Source: Halomonas meridiana (GTDB lineage Bacteria; Pseudomonadota; Gammaproteobacteria; Pseudomonadales; Halomonadaceae). From it: a stretch of 64,000 bases of DNA. The DNA is taken from positions 2,790,001-2,854,000 of the forward strand of contig NZ_CP024621.1 of NCBI RefSeq assembly GCF_009846525.1. The letters run 5' to 3'. The notes under the pieces were generated by a model that worked only from the letters and a program-made list of their open reading frames with translations, was not told the origin of the DNA and ran no database searches. The position numbers and the translations under genes are program-made. This document shows positions 1-8,502 of this stretch, piece after piece; position 1 is the first letter of the stretch; the number at the start of each line of letters is the position of its first letter.

Positions 1-558
1 CAAGGCATCGGCACGCTTGCCTTGTACGTCTAACGAGGATTGCGTGAGCGCCAAGTTGGGCGAGAAGCCATCCAAACGCTCCAGGCAGAACCCCATGCTG
101 TCGTAAATCACTAACGGACGTTTGGGATTGAACATCACCCCATGCTGCTCCATGAGCGGCTTGAGATAGTGGGGGAAGTTCTTACCCGAAAACGCTACGT
201 AGCAGCGGGCAAACCCTTCTACCACCGCTTCATCGCGGGTCATCTCGCCACTACGAACAACCTGTAAGTAGCACTTGCCACTGTCGTCACAGACGTGGAT
301 ATCCCCGTTCTCGGTTTCACTGAACTTGATGGGTGTATCGGCCCCCACCATATTGGTGAAGCGAAATTCCATTTGTCGCGACAGCCCGAACTTCACCAGT
401 ACCAGCGTAAACAGCAGGTCGCCGGGGACGCAGAAACGCCGCGCATCCGGGTTGTGAATCGGGTTGTAGTCGCCGGCCACGCCTTTAGCGAAGCGGCTGG
501 CCTGCTCAGCGGAGATCACCACATACTCTCCGCGCTGCGCGTAAAAATCCTTGAACAT
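1..558 (-). CDS. DUF3581 family protein with MaoC-like hotdog signature (3' end cut by window edge)
   Basis: Translation from the ATG at 558 gives 186 residues before the window ends, so the C-terminus is missing. The sequence resembles the DUF3581 family of gammaproteobacteria (about 230 residues, role unknown). Residues 29-35 read GDYNPIH, which matches the D-x-N-P-x-H hydratase signature of MaoC-type hotdog enzymes, followed by a VPGD loop at 44-47 like the usual PG turn. I infer a hotdog fold, possibly acyl-thioester binding; no activity is established. It is transcribed divergently from the AsmA-like gene, sharing a 107-bp intergenic region. Confidence 0.7.
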   Translation of the reverse strand, partial: MFKDFYAQRGEYVVISAEQASRFAKGVAGDYNPIHNPDARRFCVPGDLLFTLVLVKFGLSRQMEFRFTNMVGADTPIKFSETENGDIHVCDDSGKCYLQVVRSGEMTRDEAVVEGFARCYVAFSGKNFPHYLKPLMEQHGVMFNPKRPLVIYDSMGFCLERLDGFSPNLALTQSSLDVQGKRADAL

Positions 559-665
559 GGCTTTGCTGCCTGCCTAGCGTTGAAATCGAAAACCCATAAC
601 TGCCCCACGTCGCGCATAATGCCATAAAACACGCGCCAACAGGAGTCATCTGCTAGGAAGCCCGT

Positions 666-3614
666 ATGACGAGTGACACGCCCGCTACTCCACGCCGTTT
701 TCGCCTTCTCATCGCCCTGCTGTTTGGCGCGCTAGCGCTCGTGCTGATCTGGCTGATCGGCAGCCACTGGCTTCTCAACAGCCAGTGGCTACCGCATCGA
801 ATCTCCACCATCGAAGGGGTCGAGGTGCGCTGGTCTAACGCCCAGAGCCTTCACCCAGGGCGTTGGGAGGTCGACAACCTCTACCTAGCCCGGGAAGACG
901 AAGCGCTACCGATTACCGTCGAGGCCAGCCAAGCCACCCTGTCGCTATCGCTGCTTGCCCTGCTGCGCGGAGAGCTACATATCCAAGCACTGGAAGCGAA
1001 CGGCATTCGCCGCTTTACCGTCGGGGACATTGCCCTGGAGGCAGAGGGCCAGCTGAAGGTCGAGGATACCCAGTTCAGCCAAGAGACCCTTAGCGTGCCT
1101 TATGTAGGTTTGGACATCACCCAAGGCCGCCTCGTCCGCTTGAGCGATCAAACCACGCTGGTGCAGGACATTCAGCTACGCAGTACGGCGTCGCTGGACT
1201 CACTTTCCACCCGGCAAAGTAGCGATGCGTTGACGGAGGCGCTGCTCGACGCCCTCACCGCCCAGCTTGCCATCACGGCTCAAGCGGATGCTTGGGACGT
1301 GTTCATGCCCTACCTAGAAGCGCTACCCTGGTTGAGCCTGGCAGGCAGCGGCGTATTGGAAGGTGAGCTTGCGCTTGCCGAGGGCCAACTACAGCCGGGC
1401 AGCGAACTCACATTAGCAGCCCCAAGGCTTGCGCTCTCTATCGATGAGCAGCGCTTGAGGAGTACCGATAACACGCGCCGCTGGCTGGTAGCGGATGACA
1501 CACCGCCGCAGCATACCGCCACGGGCCAGGGGCGCGTCAGGCTCGCCGTGGAAGATAGGCAACTACGCTTCGCTACTCAATTGGAAGACGTCACGCTAGC
1601 CGACACGCACCCCTACGCTACAAACACACGGCTCGCCCTTTCTACACACATCCCCAACCAGCGCCTGGATCAGCTCGACTTGCCCACTGGCGCCTCACTT
1701 GAGCTATCGGGCGAGGTAACGCGCCTAGACATGCTTGACCGCTATCTCGCAACGGCCTTCGATGGCCAAGGGATTCGGCTAACCGGCCAGGGAAGTATCA
1801 CCGCGAGCGCGACGCTGCGGGATGCGCGCCCTTATGAAGCATCGCTGACCGTTCAAGCCCCCACGCTAGGCGCAGAGCTGCTTGAACTCACCGCGCAAGG
1901 CAGCGGTACGCTCGACGCGACGCTCTCCCCCGATGAGCAAGTAGCGGCAACGCTGGCCTTCACAGACGCCACGCTGCGCCATCAGGAGCGAACCTTACTG
2001 GCGAACGCAGCGCTCACGCTAGCCGCACAAAGCCCCCTCGACCCCGAACAAGCGCAACAAAGCGCCACGGCGCAACTGAGCTGGGAAGAAGCAACGCTGC
2101 CCAATATTCAAGCGCTACAACCCTACCTTGCGTCAGTGTTGCCCAGCCCTTCTCCGCTAACGTTAAACAGCGGCTCAGCCACCAGCCACGGTCAGCTTCG
2201 CTTCACGACCGAGCAACTGAGTGGAGAGCTTTATTTAGCTGGCAACGCGCTGACCACCGGCTGGCAACTGAGCGAGCAGAGCGGCACATTGGTGAGCGAT
2301 ATGCAGCTGGCGCTGGCCATCCACCAAGCGTCGCTGGATGGCACAGCACTGGACATCAGCGGCTCGCGGTTAAGCTGGCAGGTGGCCGACCCGCAACGTC
2401 CCGGCGAAGCGCTGGAGAGCACGCTGGCGCTGCGCGACGGTCGCTTTCAGCGCCAAAACGCCACCCCAAGCGGGCAGTTCACGCTGGAGGGCAGCGTGCA
2501 GCGACTAGAGTTTCTCAACACGTTTTTACCGGATGCCCACGGCGTATCGCTTTCCGGCAACGGTCAGCTTTTTTTACAGGGCGCGTTTATAGACGACACG
2601 CTGCAAGCCCCTACGCGGCTGCGGGTCAATGCTAACCAGTTGGAAGTGACGTTTCTCGACTACTTAGCCACCGGGCGCGGCGAGCTCACCGCCCAGCTAG
2701 ATAGCCCCGAGCAAGCACAGCTTTCGCTGGGCATTCCACAGTTCGCCCTACGTCGGCAAGATGATGACCGCCCGCATCTGGAAGGCCGCCATTTTGCGCT
2801 CACCACTCAAACCGATCGCTTTAGCAATGTACTCGACGCCCCCGCTCCCGAACACTTCACTACCCGCGTTGCGCTGCCAATTACCGAGGTGCCGGACATT
2901 GCCCGCTACAATCGCTACCTGCCAGAAGATGCGGGGGTTGAGCTACTCTCCGGCAACGCCAGCCTAGCCAGCGAATGGCTGCTAGAGGGGCTGCGCGCCC
3001 AAGGTGATATCACGCTGCGCGCTTTTGAAACGGAGATGGCGCTACTGGAACAGCGCCTAAAGGGCGATGTGACGCTGCATTTACAGCTCACCGAGGGCGA
3101 TATCGAGACGCGCCGCTTTGTCGCCAATGACTCCTACCTGCGCCTGGAAAACGTCTTTCGCCGAAGCGACGACGGCACTCAGGACGCAGGCTGGTGGGTG
3201 CAGCTCACCATGGAAGAAGCCCAACTCAACTGGGGCGACCCGATACACCTCACCAGCCAGCTACGGTTAGACATGCGCGATACTGGGCTGCTGGCACGGC
3301 TATTTCTCGCCCGTGCCCGGGAGAGCGACTGGCTGGGCAGGCTTTTAAACGTGCATGACATCAACGGTCACGCCCTACTCACAGTGAGCGACGAGCAAAT
3401 ACGCCTGCATGACCTCACGCTCACAGGCGGCCCGCTGCTTCTGCTTTCCGATGTTACCTTAGCGGACGGCCAAGCCAACGGCGCGCTCTATGCGCGGCTG
3501 GGCGCCGTGGGCCTCGGCGTGGAGCTGAACGACAGCGAACCGGCCCTGCGCGTGCTACAACCCAAGCGCTGGTTTGACCGCTGGCGAGAGGCCCAGCGCT
3601 TTCCAAGGCCTTAG
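666..3614 (+). CDS. Large AsmA-like (YdbH-type) envelope protein
   Basis: A 982-residue protein with one N-terminal membrane segment (about residues 13-33) followed by a very long periplasmic region rich in short alternating beta strands and repeated 'L-x-G-x-G' style turns. This is the architecture of AsmA-like proteins such as YdbH, TamB and YhdP, which form hydrophobic-groove bridges that carry phospholipid between inner and outer membranes. The size and C-terminus are closest to YdbH, but the small partners YnbE and YdbL are not next to it. An AGGAAG ribosome site lies 7 nt before the ATG. The stop codon overlaps the end of the convergent channel gene by 4 bp. Family assignment is by architecture; the exact paralogue is uncertain. 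Confidence 0.65.
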   Translation: MTSDTPATPRRFRLLIALLFGALALVLIWLIGSHWLLNSQWLPHRISTIEGVEVRWSNAQSLHPGRWEVDNLYLAREDEALPITVEASQATLSLSLLALLRGELHIQALEANGIRRFTVGDIALEAEGQLKVEDTQFSQETLSVPYVGLDITQGRLVRLSDQTTLVQDIQLRSTASLDSLSTRQSSDALTEALLDALTAQLAITAQADAWDVFMPYLEALPWLSLAGSGVLEGELALAEGQLQPGSELTLAAPRLALSIDEQRLRSTDNTRRWLVADDTPPQHTATGQGRVRLAVEDRQLRFATQLEDVTLADTHPYATNTRLALSTHIPNQRLDQLDLPTGASLELSGEVTRLDMLDRYLATAFDGQGIRLTGQGSITASATLRDARPYEASLTVQAPTLGAELLELTAQGSGTLDATLSPDEQVAATLAFTDATLRHQERTLLANAALTLAAQSPLDPEQAQQSATAQLSWEEATLPNIQALQPYLASVLPSPSPLTLNSGSATSHGQLRFTTEQLSGELYLAGNALTTGWQLSEQSGTLVSDMQLALAIHQASLDGTALDISGSRLSWQVADPQRPGEALESTLALRDGRFQRQNATPSGQFTLEGSVQRLEFLNTFLPDAHGVSLSGNGQLFLQGAFIDDTLQAPTRLRVNANQLEVTFLDYLATGRGELTAQLDSPEQAQLSLGIPQFALRRQDDDRPHLEGRHFALTTQTDRFSNVLDAPAPEHFTTRVALPITEVPDIARYNRYLPEDAGVELLSGNASLASEWLLEGLRAQGDITLRAFETEMALLEQRLKGDVTLHLQLTEGDIETRRFVANDSYLRLENVFRRSDDGTQDAGWWVQLTMEEAQLNWGDPIHLTSQLRLDMRDTGLLARLFLARARESDWLGRLLNVHDINGHALLTVSDEQIRLHDLTLTGGPLLLLSDVTLADGQANGALYARLGAVGLGVELNDSEPALRVLQPKRWFDRWREAQRFPRP

Positions 3615-4324
3615 CGGCGTGTGCGCTCTCGACGAATCATACGCACGCGCTCTTTGGCCTTTTGAGGTGTAGACAGCGGCGCGCTGGCGTCTTGGTGTTT
3701 AGGCGGCACCGTGACCCAGGCAAACACCGGCAGGGCCAAGTGCCAATGAATTGCCGCTAAGCGCAGGCCTAGCGTCACGCTCAATGAGGCGGCAATGGCG
3801 AATGTCAGCGGCGCATCGAGCGCCTGCAGCGCGACATACACAATCCCGCCCGCCATGGCGGCGGTGGCATAAATCTCTTCACGCAGCACCATCGGCACCC
3901 GCTGGGCCAGCACATCACGAATCATGCCGCCCGCCACGCCGGTCATCATGCCCATCAGTACCGCCACCACACCAGAGGTACCCAGCAGCAGCGCTTTATG
4001 CGTGCCGATCACGGTAAAGAGCGCCAGCCCAAAGGCGTCGGCTACGGGCAAAAAGCCCCGAGACAGCCGGTGAATGTAGTGAAACCCCACCAGCGACACG
4101 CTCACCGTGGCCAAGATCACCCACAGGTAGGTGGGGTCGGTCACCCAGAACACTGGCCTAACGCCCAGCACCAAATCACGCAGCGTACCGCCCCCAATGC
4201 CCGTCACCGCCGCCAGCACCAGCATACCGAACGGGTCCATCCGCGAGCGGCAGGCCAAGATCACGCCCGACAGGGCAAACACAATCACCCCTGCCATATC
4301 CAACCAATAAATCACACCCGACAC
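3611..4324 (-). CDS. TRIC-type (UPF0126/YadS family) membrane channel
   Basis: This is a hydrophobic protein of about 237 residues with seven predicted membrane segments arranged as two similar triple-helix halves, each carrying a glycine-rich motif followed by RD (GIGGGTLRD and GVAGGMIRD). That pattern is diagnostic of the TRIC cation channel family, whose bacterial members are trimeric monovalent cation channels of unclear physiological role. I choose the GTG at 4324 because AAGGAG sits 6 nt upstream; longer in-frame starts at 4339 and 4369 exist. It converges on the AsmA-like gene with a 4-bp overlap. Confidence 0.82.
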   Translation of the reverse strand: MSGVIYWLDMAGVIVFALSGVILACRSRMDPFGMLVLAAVTGIGGGTLRDLVLGVRPVFWVTDPTYLWVILATVSVSLVGFHYIHRLSRGFLPVADAFGLALFTVIGTHKALLLGTSGVVAVLMGMMTGVAGGMIRDVLAQRVPMVLREEIYATAAMAGGIVYVALQALDAPLTFAIAASLSVTLGLRLAAIHWHLALPVFAWVTVPPKHQDASAPLSTPQKAKERVRMIRRERTRR

Positions 4325-4409
4325 GCGGCTCTCCTTCATCACCTGCTGTTTAAGCGGGCAGAATATCACTCATTCGGGAAGGGTGTATGTGATCAGAGAG
4401 CCGGTCGCC

Positions 4410-4844
4410 TTAATAGCCGTGACGCTGCAACCACTCTTTTAGGAAAGCAATTTCACTCTCTTGAGCAGCAATAATTTCTTCAGCCAGTTGACGAATCTCG
4501 TCATCTTCGCCGTGCTCCAGCACGATTTCCGCCATGGCAATGGCACCTTCGTGATGGGGAATCATACCTTGGGCGAAATCCACATCAGGATCGCCTGTCA
4601 ATGCTGTCGCCATCTCTTCGTGCATACGCGCGCTGGCCGCTTGGTAGGCGGCTACCGCAGGGTTATCACTGCGAGAGTGAGCGGTATTGGTGTGCTCGCC
4701 GTGGCTACCAGAGTGGACTTGCTGCTGAGCAATAGCAGGCGGCACGATCAGTAATCCTGCTAAAACCCATAAAGGAACAGTCATACGGTGTGCAAAGAGT
4801 GGCCGGGAAATTAACACTTGGCTAACAGAACTAGAGATCGGCAT
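4410..4844 (-). CDS. Exported DUF305 protein
   Basis: The C-terminal half is a DUF305 four-helix domain with the characteristic DVDFAQGMIPHHEGAI stretch and a closing acidic helix ending in LKEWLQRHGY. DUF305 proteins are exported and often sit near copper or other metal-handling genes; the HH pair and nearby Met residues are candidate metal ligands, though no metal genes adjoin here. A hydrophobic stretch (VPLWVLAGLLIVPPAIA) followed by QQQ is a likely signal peptide. The start is uncertain: ATG at 4844 has an AAGAG upstream, while 4874 and 4784 are also in frame. Confidence 0.75.
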   Translation of the reverse strand: MPISSSVSQVLISRPLFAHRMTVPLWVLAGLLIVPPAIAQQQVHSGSHGEHTNTAHSRSDNPAVAAYQAASARMHEEMATALTGDPDVDFAQGMIPHHEGAIAMAEIVLEHGEDDEIRQLAEEIIAAQESEIAFLKEWLQRHGY

Positions 4845-5007
4845 GGCAGCGCTCTTATTAGCAAGATAGATCATCGAAGTCTAAAACCTACAGGCTGCCC
4901 ACAGGTCAAGATGCGCTAATCGCATCACTCTGTTAATCCCCTTCGCCACTAGTCATGAAGTACACATGGACTAGCACCCTGCTTACGGCTGGCTGGTACT
5001 CGTCCTG

Positions 5008-5211
5008 TTGCTGGGCTTACCCGAACTGACCGCTGGCGCGATGGTGCTGTTGACGTCCGGTATCGCTGCTATGGCCCAGAGCCAACGTGAATCCGCCATC
5101 TTGTACACTCAAGGCGATAAAGAATCTGCCATTTTGCGCGCCCAAGAAGAGTGGGAGTCCATCAAGCGGGTGCTTAGCGCTATCGGCGGTAACGAAGAGA
5201 ACTCTCGCTAA
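5008..5211 (+). CDS. Possible small or degenerate membrane ORF
   Basis: The open frame begins after a stop at 4972 and encodes a hydrophobic helix (LVLVLLLGLPELTAG) then a charged helical tail with a repeated ESAIL motif. Only TTG (5008) or ATG (5041) starts are available and neither has a good ribosome site. An ATG at 4955 in another frame gives MKYTWTSTLLTAGW, and a shift near 4996 would join it to the hydrophobic helix, so this may be a decayed gene. I do not recognise the family, and it could be non-coding. Confidence 0.25.
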   Translation: MLGLPELTAGAMVLLTSGIAAMAQSQRESAILYTQGDKESAILRAQEEWESIKRVLSAIGGNEENSR

Positions 5212-5239
5212 AAAGCCGCTCCGGTCAGGAAAGCGGCTT
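5211..5239 (-). terminator. Hairpin, likely terminator of the DUF2252 gene
   Basis: The arms AAGCCGCT (5213-5220) and AGCGGCTT (5232-5239) are perfectly complementary. Read on the minus strand the hairpin is followed by TTTTT, about 80-100 nt past the DUF2252 stop. On the plus strand there is no T run, so it does not clearly support the small ORF at 5008. Confidence 0.55.
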
Positions 5240-5315
5240 AAGAAGTGGCATTGTCGGTGGTGCCAGTAGTAGCTAGCGCGTCACGCTGTAAACCACTGGC
5301 ACGGTACTGCTTAAC

Positions 5316-6644
5316 CTATGATGCCGTGTCAGTGGCTAGAAAGTGCTCCATAAACACTTGGTAGTCTTGATTCACACAATCGGCGTAGGCCTTAGCAAGC
5401 GTTGAGACCACGCCGATAAACTGCTCTTCACGCCCTTCTAACCGCTGGCATACCGCGTCGGCAAACGGTGCGGCTTTGCCTCGGTTAAGTGCCTGCGCAC
5501 CGCGCAGGTGTTCACGGGCCAGAATCTCGCCCCACTGGCGCGCCAGCTTGCGGTAGGCTTTACCGCCAGAGAGCTTATGGGTAGGGTAATCCTTTTTGAA
5601 CGGTGAGCGTTCGCGAACCGAAAACACCTTGCCGTTCATGGTCAACCAGCCAAGGTAGGCATCCGGGTGCTCCGCAATGGCATGGAACGCCGCGGCATGG
5701 CGAATGCCTTCATTGGGAAACAGCTTGCGCCACGCCTGCTGCTGCGCTTTGTCCATCAGGCGGTAGGCCTCTGGCGTGACCTGCTCTTTGATGTCCAGAA
5801 TCACATCGTCGTGTTCATGATCCGCCCCGCCTTCGATCAGCACGTAGTACCGCTCGACGCCGAGCGACCCAGTGCCTGCATCCAAGCGCCGGGCGGTGTC
5901 TTTGACGAAGAAGTGCTGCGGGTCGCTCTCCTTAATAGGGTGCTGCAGCGTTTGCTGGTACTCCTGCTCAATGATGCGCCGTAGCTGGCTTGCCACATCC
6001 GCAGGCAGATTGGCGAGCTTGCCGGGGCGCTCGGCAAACTGACGCCCTTTATCTGGGTCTAGCGTCGTCCACTTCTCCAGCATGCGGGCACGGCTCTGTT
6101 TATCGGCCACCTTGCCCATAAAGGATTTGAGCGGGTCTTTGGCGCTATCCAGCGTAATCGCATGGATCGCCACGTCATCCTCACGATGAATGCTAAGGGT
6201 GTCTATATACCCTTCTAACAGTTTGCTCAGCGCTTTATCAATGGCTTTGGGGCTCAGCTCGGCGTTCTCGCGGGCATCCAGCACTAGGCTAATCGCCAGC
6301 CGCCACACGTCGTACTGATAATCCCCAATCAACGCATCGTCGAAGTCATCCATGCCGTAGCGTACTTGGTCATCGTGATGGCCGTAAGCGCCAAAATTGT
6401 AAGCATGGGCATCGCCCTGAAGCCAGGTTTGCGTATTCGGCCAACCGCCGAACAGCGCAAAGCGCCAGTCGTGCCATACGTCTTGCCAATAAAGGTGATT
6501 TGAGCCTCGAAAGAATCGATAGGGAGAGGCCGCCATTTTGGCGTATTTCGCCTGCCGATGCGCCGTACTCAGCGGTGCATTCGCCTGTTGAATGGCCTCA
6601 ATGACCTGCTGAGGGCGGTTATGTCCTGTCAATGCGTGGCTCAT
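5316..6644 (-). CDS. DUF2252 family protein (kinase-like fold)
   Basis: A 442-residue protein of the widespread DUF2252 family, biochemical role unknown. The sequence carries QGDAHAYN at about 76-83 and DDFDDA at 99-104, which resemble the catalytic-loop (HGDxHxxN) and metal-binding (DFD) motifs of aminoglycoside-phosphotransferase-type kinases, supporting a distant kinase-like fold. An RFFRG motif near residue 43 is also typical. The start is supported by AAGGGA before the ATG. It is probably monocistronic, with a hairpin terminator downstream. Kinase activity is inference only. Confidence 0.8.
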   Translation of the reverse strand: MSHALTGHNRPQQVIEAIQQANAPLSTAHRQAKYAKMAASPYRFFRGSNHLYWQDVWHDWRFALFGGWPNTQTWLQGDAHAYNFGAYGHHDDQVRYGMDDFDDALIGDYQYDVWRLAISLVLDARENAELSPKAIDKALSKLLEGYIDTLSIHREDDVAIHAITLDSAKDPLKSFMGKVADKQSRARMLEKWTTLDPDKGRQFAERPGKLANLPADVASQLRRIIEQEYQQTLQHPIKESDPQHFFVKDTARRLDAGTGSLGVERYYVLIEGGADHEHDDVILDIKEQVTPEAYRLMDKAQQQAWRKLFPNEGIRHAAAFHAIAEHPDAYLGWLTMNGKVFSVRERSPFKKDYPTHKLSGGKAYRKLARQWGEILAREHLRGAQALNRGKAAPFADAVCQRLEGREEQFIGVVSTLAKAYADCVNQDYQVFMEHFLATDTAS

Positions 6645-6706
6645 ACAGTCCCTTTATGTGTGCATTAAATCGCTTAGGTTAAGCGTAGACGATGCACGTT
6701 AACAGA

Positions 6707-8197
6707 TTAAGACACCTGCTTGCCCAAACGCGTCAGACCACGGGGCGCTGAAATGCGAAAGAAGCGCTCGACCACCTCTTCACGCGTAGCAGGGGTCACT
6801 AGCGACACCAGCACAAACAGCGGCAAATTGACCATCAGCCCCCAAAACCCTGCATGAATGCCGAGCGGATGCCGCCATAAGGTGGTGAACGCCACGGTAA
6901 CTATAAAACCGCCTAAAATGCCCGCCATAACGCCCAGCCTTGAGGCGCGAGGCCAAAAGAACATGCCGATAAAGGCGGGCAAAACCTGCGAGGCAAAGCC
7001 AAGCCCCACCAGCAAAATCATCACTAGGCTCCCCGGCTCAGCAATCGCCAGCGGCGCAATCACCAGAAACATAATGGGCAGAATCAAAAGACGCGCCAGC
7101 TTGGCGGTGGCGCCCTCCGAGAGCTTGAGCAACGGCTGCAGCACGTCTTTACTCACGGAAAGGGAAACCGAATGAATAAACGGCTCGCTGGAGGACATAG
7201 AGGCGGCCAAGGTGCCCGCGCCCAGCAGTCCAACTAACACCACGGGCAAGTGCTGCATGGCGTACTCCAGCACCACGGTATCTGCCCGGGCCAGCTCCGG
7301 CAGCGAGAAAATACCGATAAAGCCCACCACCACCATGGGCAGAATCACCACGTAGTAGGTGGGTAGCCACGTCGCGCTACGGCGAATGGTGCGCGCTGAA
7401 GAGGCGCTCATCCACTGCGTCCAGACGGGGGGCATAAACGAGAACATCGAGACGATGATCGACGTGGTCCAGAAGCTAAAACTCATATCGCCCCCCGCGC
7501 CGGGGAGGGTCAGAAACTCGGGGTTCTCGGCGGCGATGCGTTCAAATACGCCCGCAAAACTCAGCCCGCCGGTGGCACTGTGTATGGCCCACAGGCCTAC
7601 CGCCCAGGCCACCACCAGCATCAGCACGCCCTGGAACGCGTTGGTACGGCCAATCGCCCGCTGCCCGCTGGCGTAGAGATAAACCGCAATGCAGGCCAGC
7701 ACCAACAGTACGCCCAGCCAAACGGGAATCAAGCCGCCGCTCATCACGAATAGAATATAAGCAGAGCCAATCGTTTGTAGCACCGCGTAGGCCACGGAGC
7801 CTACCGCCATGACCAGCGCGGACAGCGCCCCCAATGCAGGGCTTTGGTAGCGGTCGGCAATGGCGCTTGCCTGCGTCACATGGCCAAACTGCTCGCCGAA
7901 CTGCCATACCTTTGGCCCGAAATACCACGCCACCAGCGCCAAATACGCCAGATAAATCGCTACATAAAAAACCGCCACGCCTTTGGAATAAGCCCAGCCC
8001 GGTGCGCCCATGAAGGTGTAAGCACTCACACTACCCGCCGCGATCAGCAGGTAAAGCGTCACTGGCCCCATGCTGCGCCCCGCCACGCCCCACTCTTCAA
8101 GACTGTTCATGGATCGGCCAGCCCGTGCGCGAAGGCCGATCAGCATCGCGGTGGCCACGTATAAAAGCGTAATGACCAGCGGCCAGGCACTACTCAT
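6707..8197 (-). CDS. Sodium:solute symporter (SSS family)
   Basis: A 496-residue integral membrane protein with about 13 hydrophobic segments, typical of the SSS/SLC5 family that couples Na+ entry to uptake of organic solutes. The N-terminal region has the family's GRSMGPVTLYLLIAAGSVSA stretch, and the MSSSEPFIHSVSLSVSKD segment is the conserved TM8-9 region. Substrate cannot be assigned from sequence. It overlaps the small upstream DUF3311 gene by 8 nt, so the two are translated together, in the way panF is paired with yhdT. Its ribosome site lies inside the upstream gene. Confidence 0.85.
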   Translation of the reverse strand: MSSAWPLVITLLYVATAMLIGLRARAGRSMNSLEEWGVAGRSMGPVTLYLLIAAGSVSAYTFMGAPGWAYSKGVAVFYVAIYLAYLALVAWYFGPKVWQFGEQFGHVTQASAIADRYQSPALGALSALVMAVGSVAYAVLQTIGSAYILFVMSGGLIPVWLGVLLVLACIAVYLYASGQRAIGRTNAFQGVLMLVVAWAVGLWAIHSATGGLSFAGVFERIAAENPEFLTLPGAGGDMSFSFWTTSIIVSMFSFMPPVWTQWMSASSARTIRRSATWLPTYYVVILPMVVVGFIGIFSLPELARADTVVLEYAMQHLPVVLVGLLGAGTLAASMSSSEPFIHSVSLSVSKDVLQPLLKLSEGATAKLARLLILPIMFLVIAPLAIAEPGSLVMILLVGLGFASQVLPAFIGMFFWPRASRLGVMAGILGGFIVTVAFTTLWRHPLGIHAGFWGLMVNLPLFVLVSLVTPATREEVVERFFRISAPRGLTRLGKQVS

Positions 8198-8417
8198 GGT
8201 CGTCTCGCTCTACAATGCGGTTGCCCACCAGCATGACCGCCACGCAGGCAAACATGATCACGTAGCTCCACACCACCAGCAGCGGCAGTCCCATCACCAG
8301 CGTGGGCCGGTTCACCCAACCAATCACTGGCCAAATACCGGCCAATACCAGCGCCACAAAGGCAATGAAAAGCCCCCAGCCCGCCCGGGACGTGGGCAGC
8401 ACTAAAAAACGTCGCAT
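8190..8417 (-). CDS. Small DUF3311-type membrane protein, partner of the SSS transporter
   Basis: This 75-residue protein has two hydrophobic helices (about 13-33 and 41-64) and a charged C-terminus, NRIVERDDHE. Small two-helix proteins of the DUF3311/YhdT type are usually encoded just upstream of SSS transporters and are thought to be accessory subunits. The 8-nt overlap with the symporter gene supports the same arrangement here. No enzymatic motif is visible. Confidence 0.7.
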   Translation of the reverse strand: MRRFLVLPTSRAGWGLFIAFVALVLAGIWPVIGWVNRPTLVMGLPLLVVWSYVIMFACVAVMLVGNRIVERDDHE

Positions 8418-8502
8418 GTCATATCCATAAGATGATGAAAAGAAGTGGTAGCCTCAGCGGCTGTCATGGCGGTGTCACGGCACATTGCCACACTAAGCCG
8501 CA

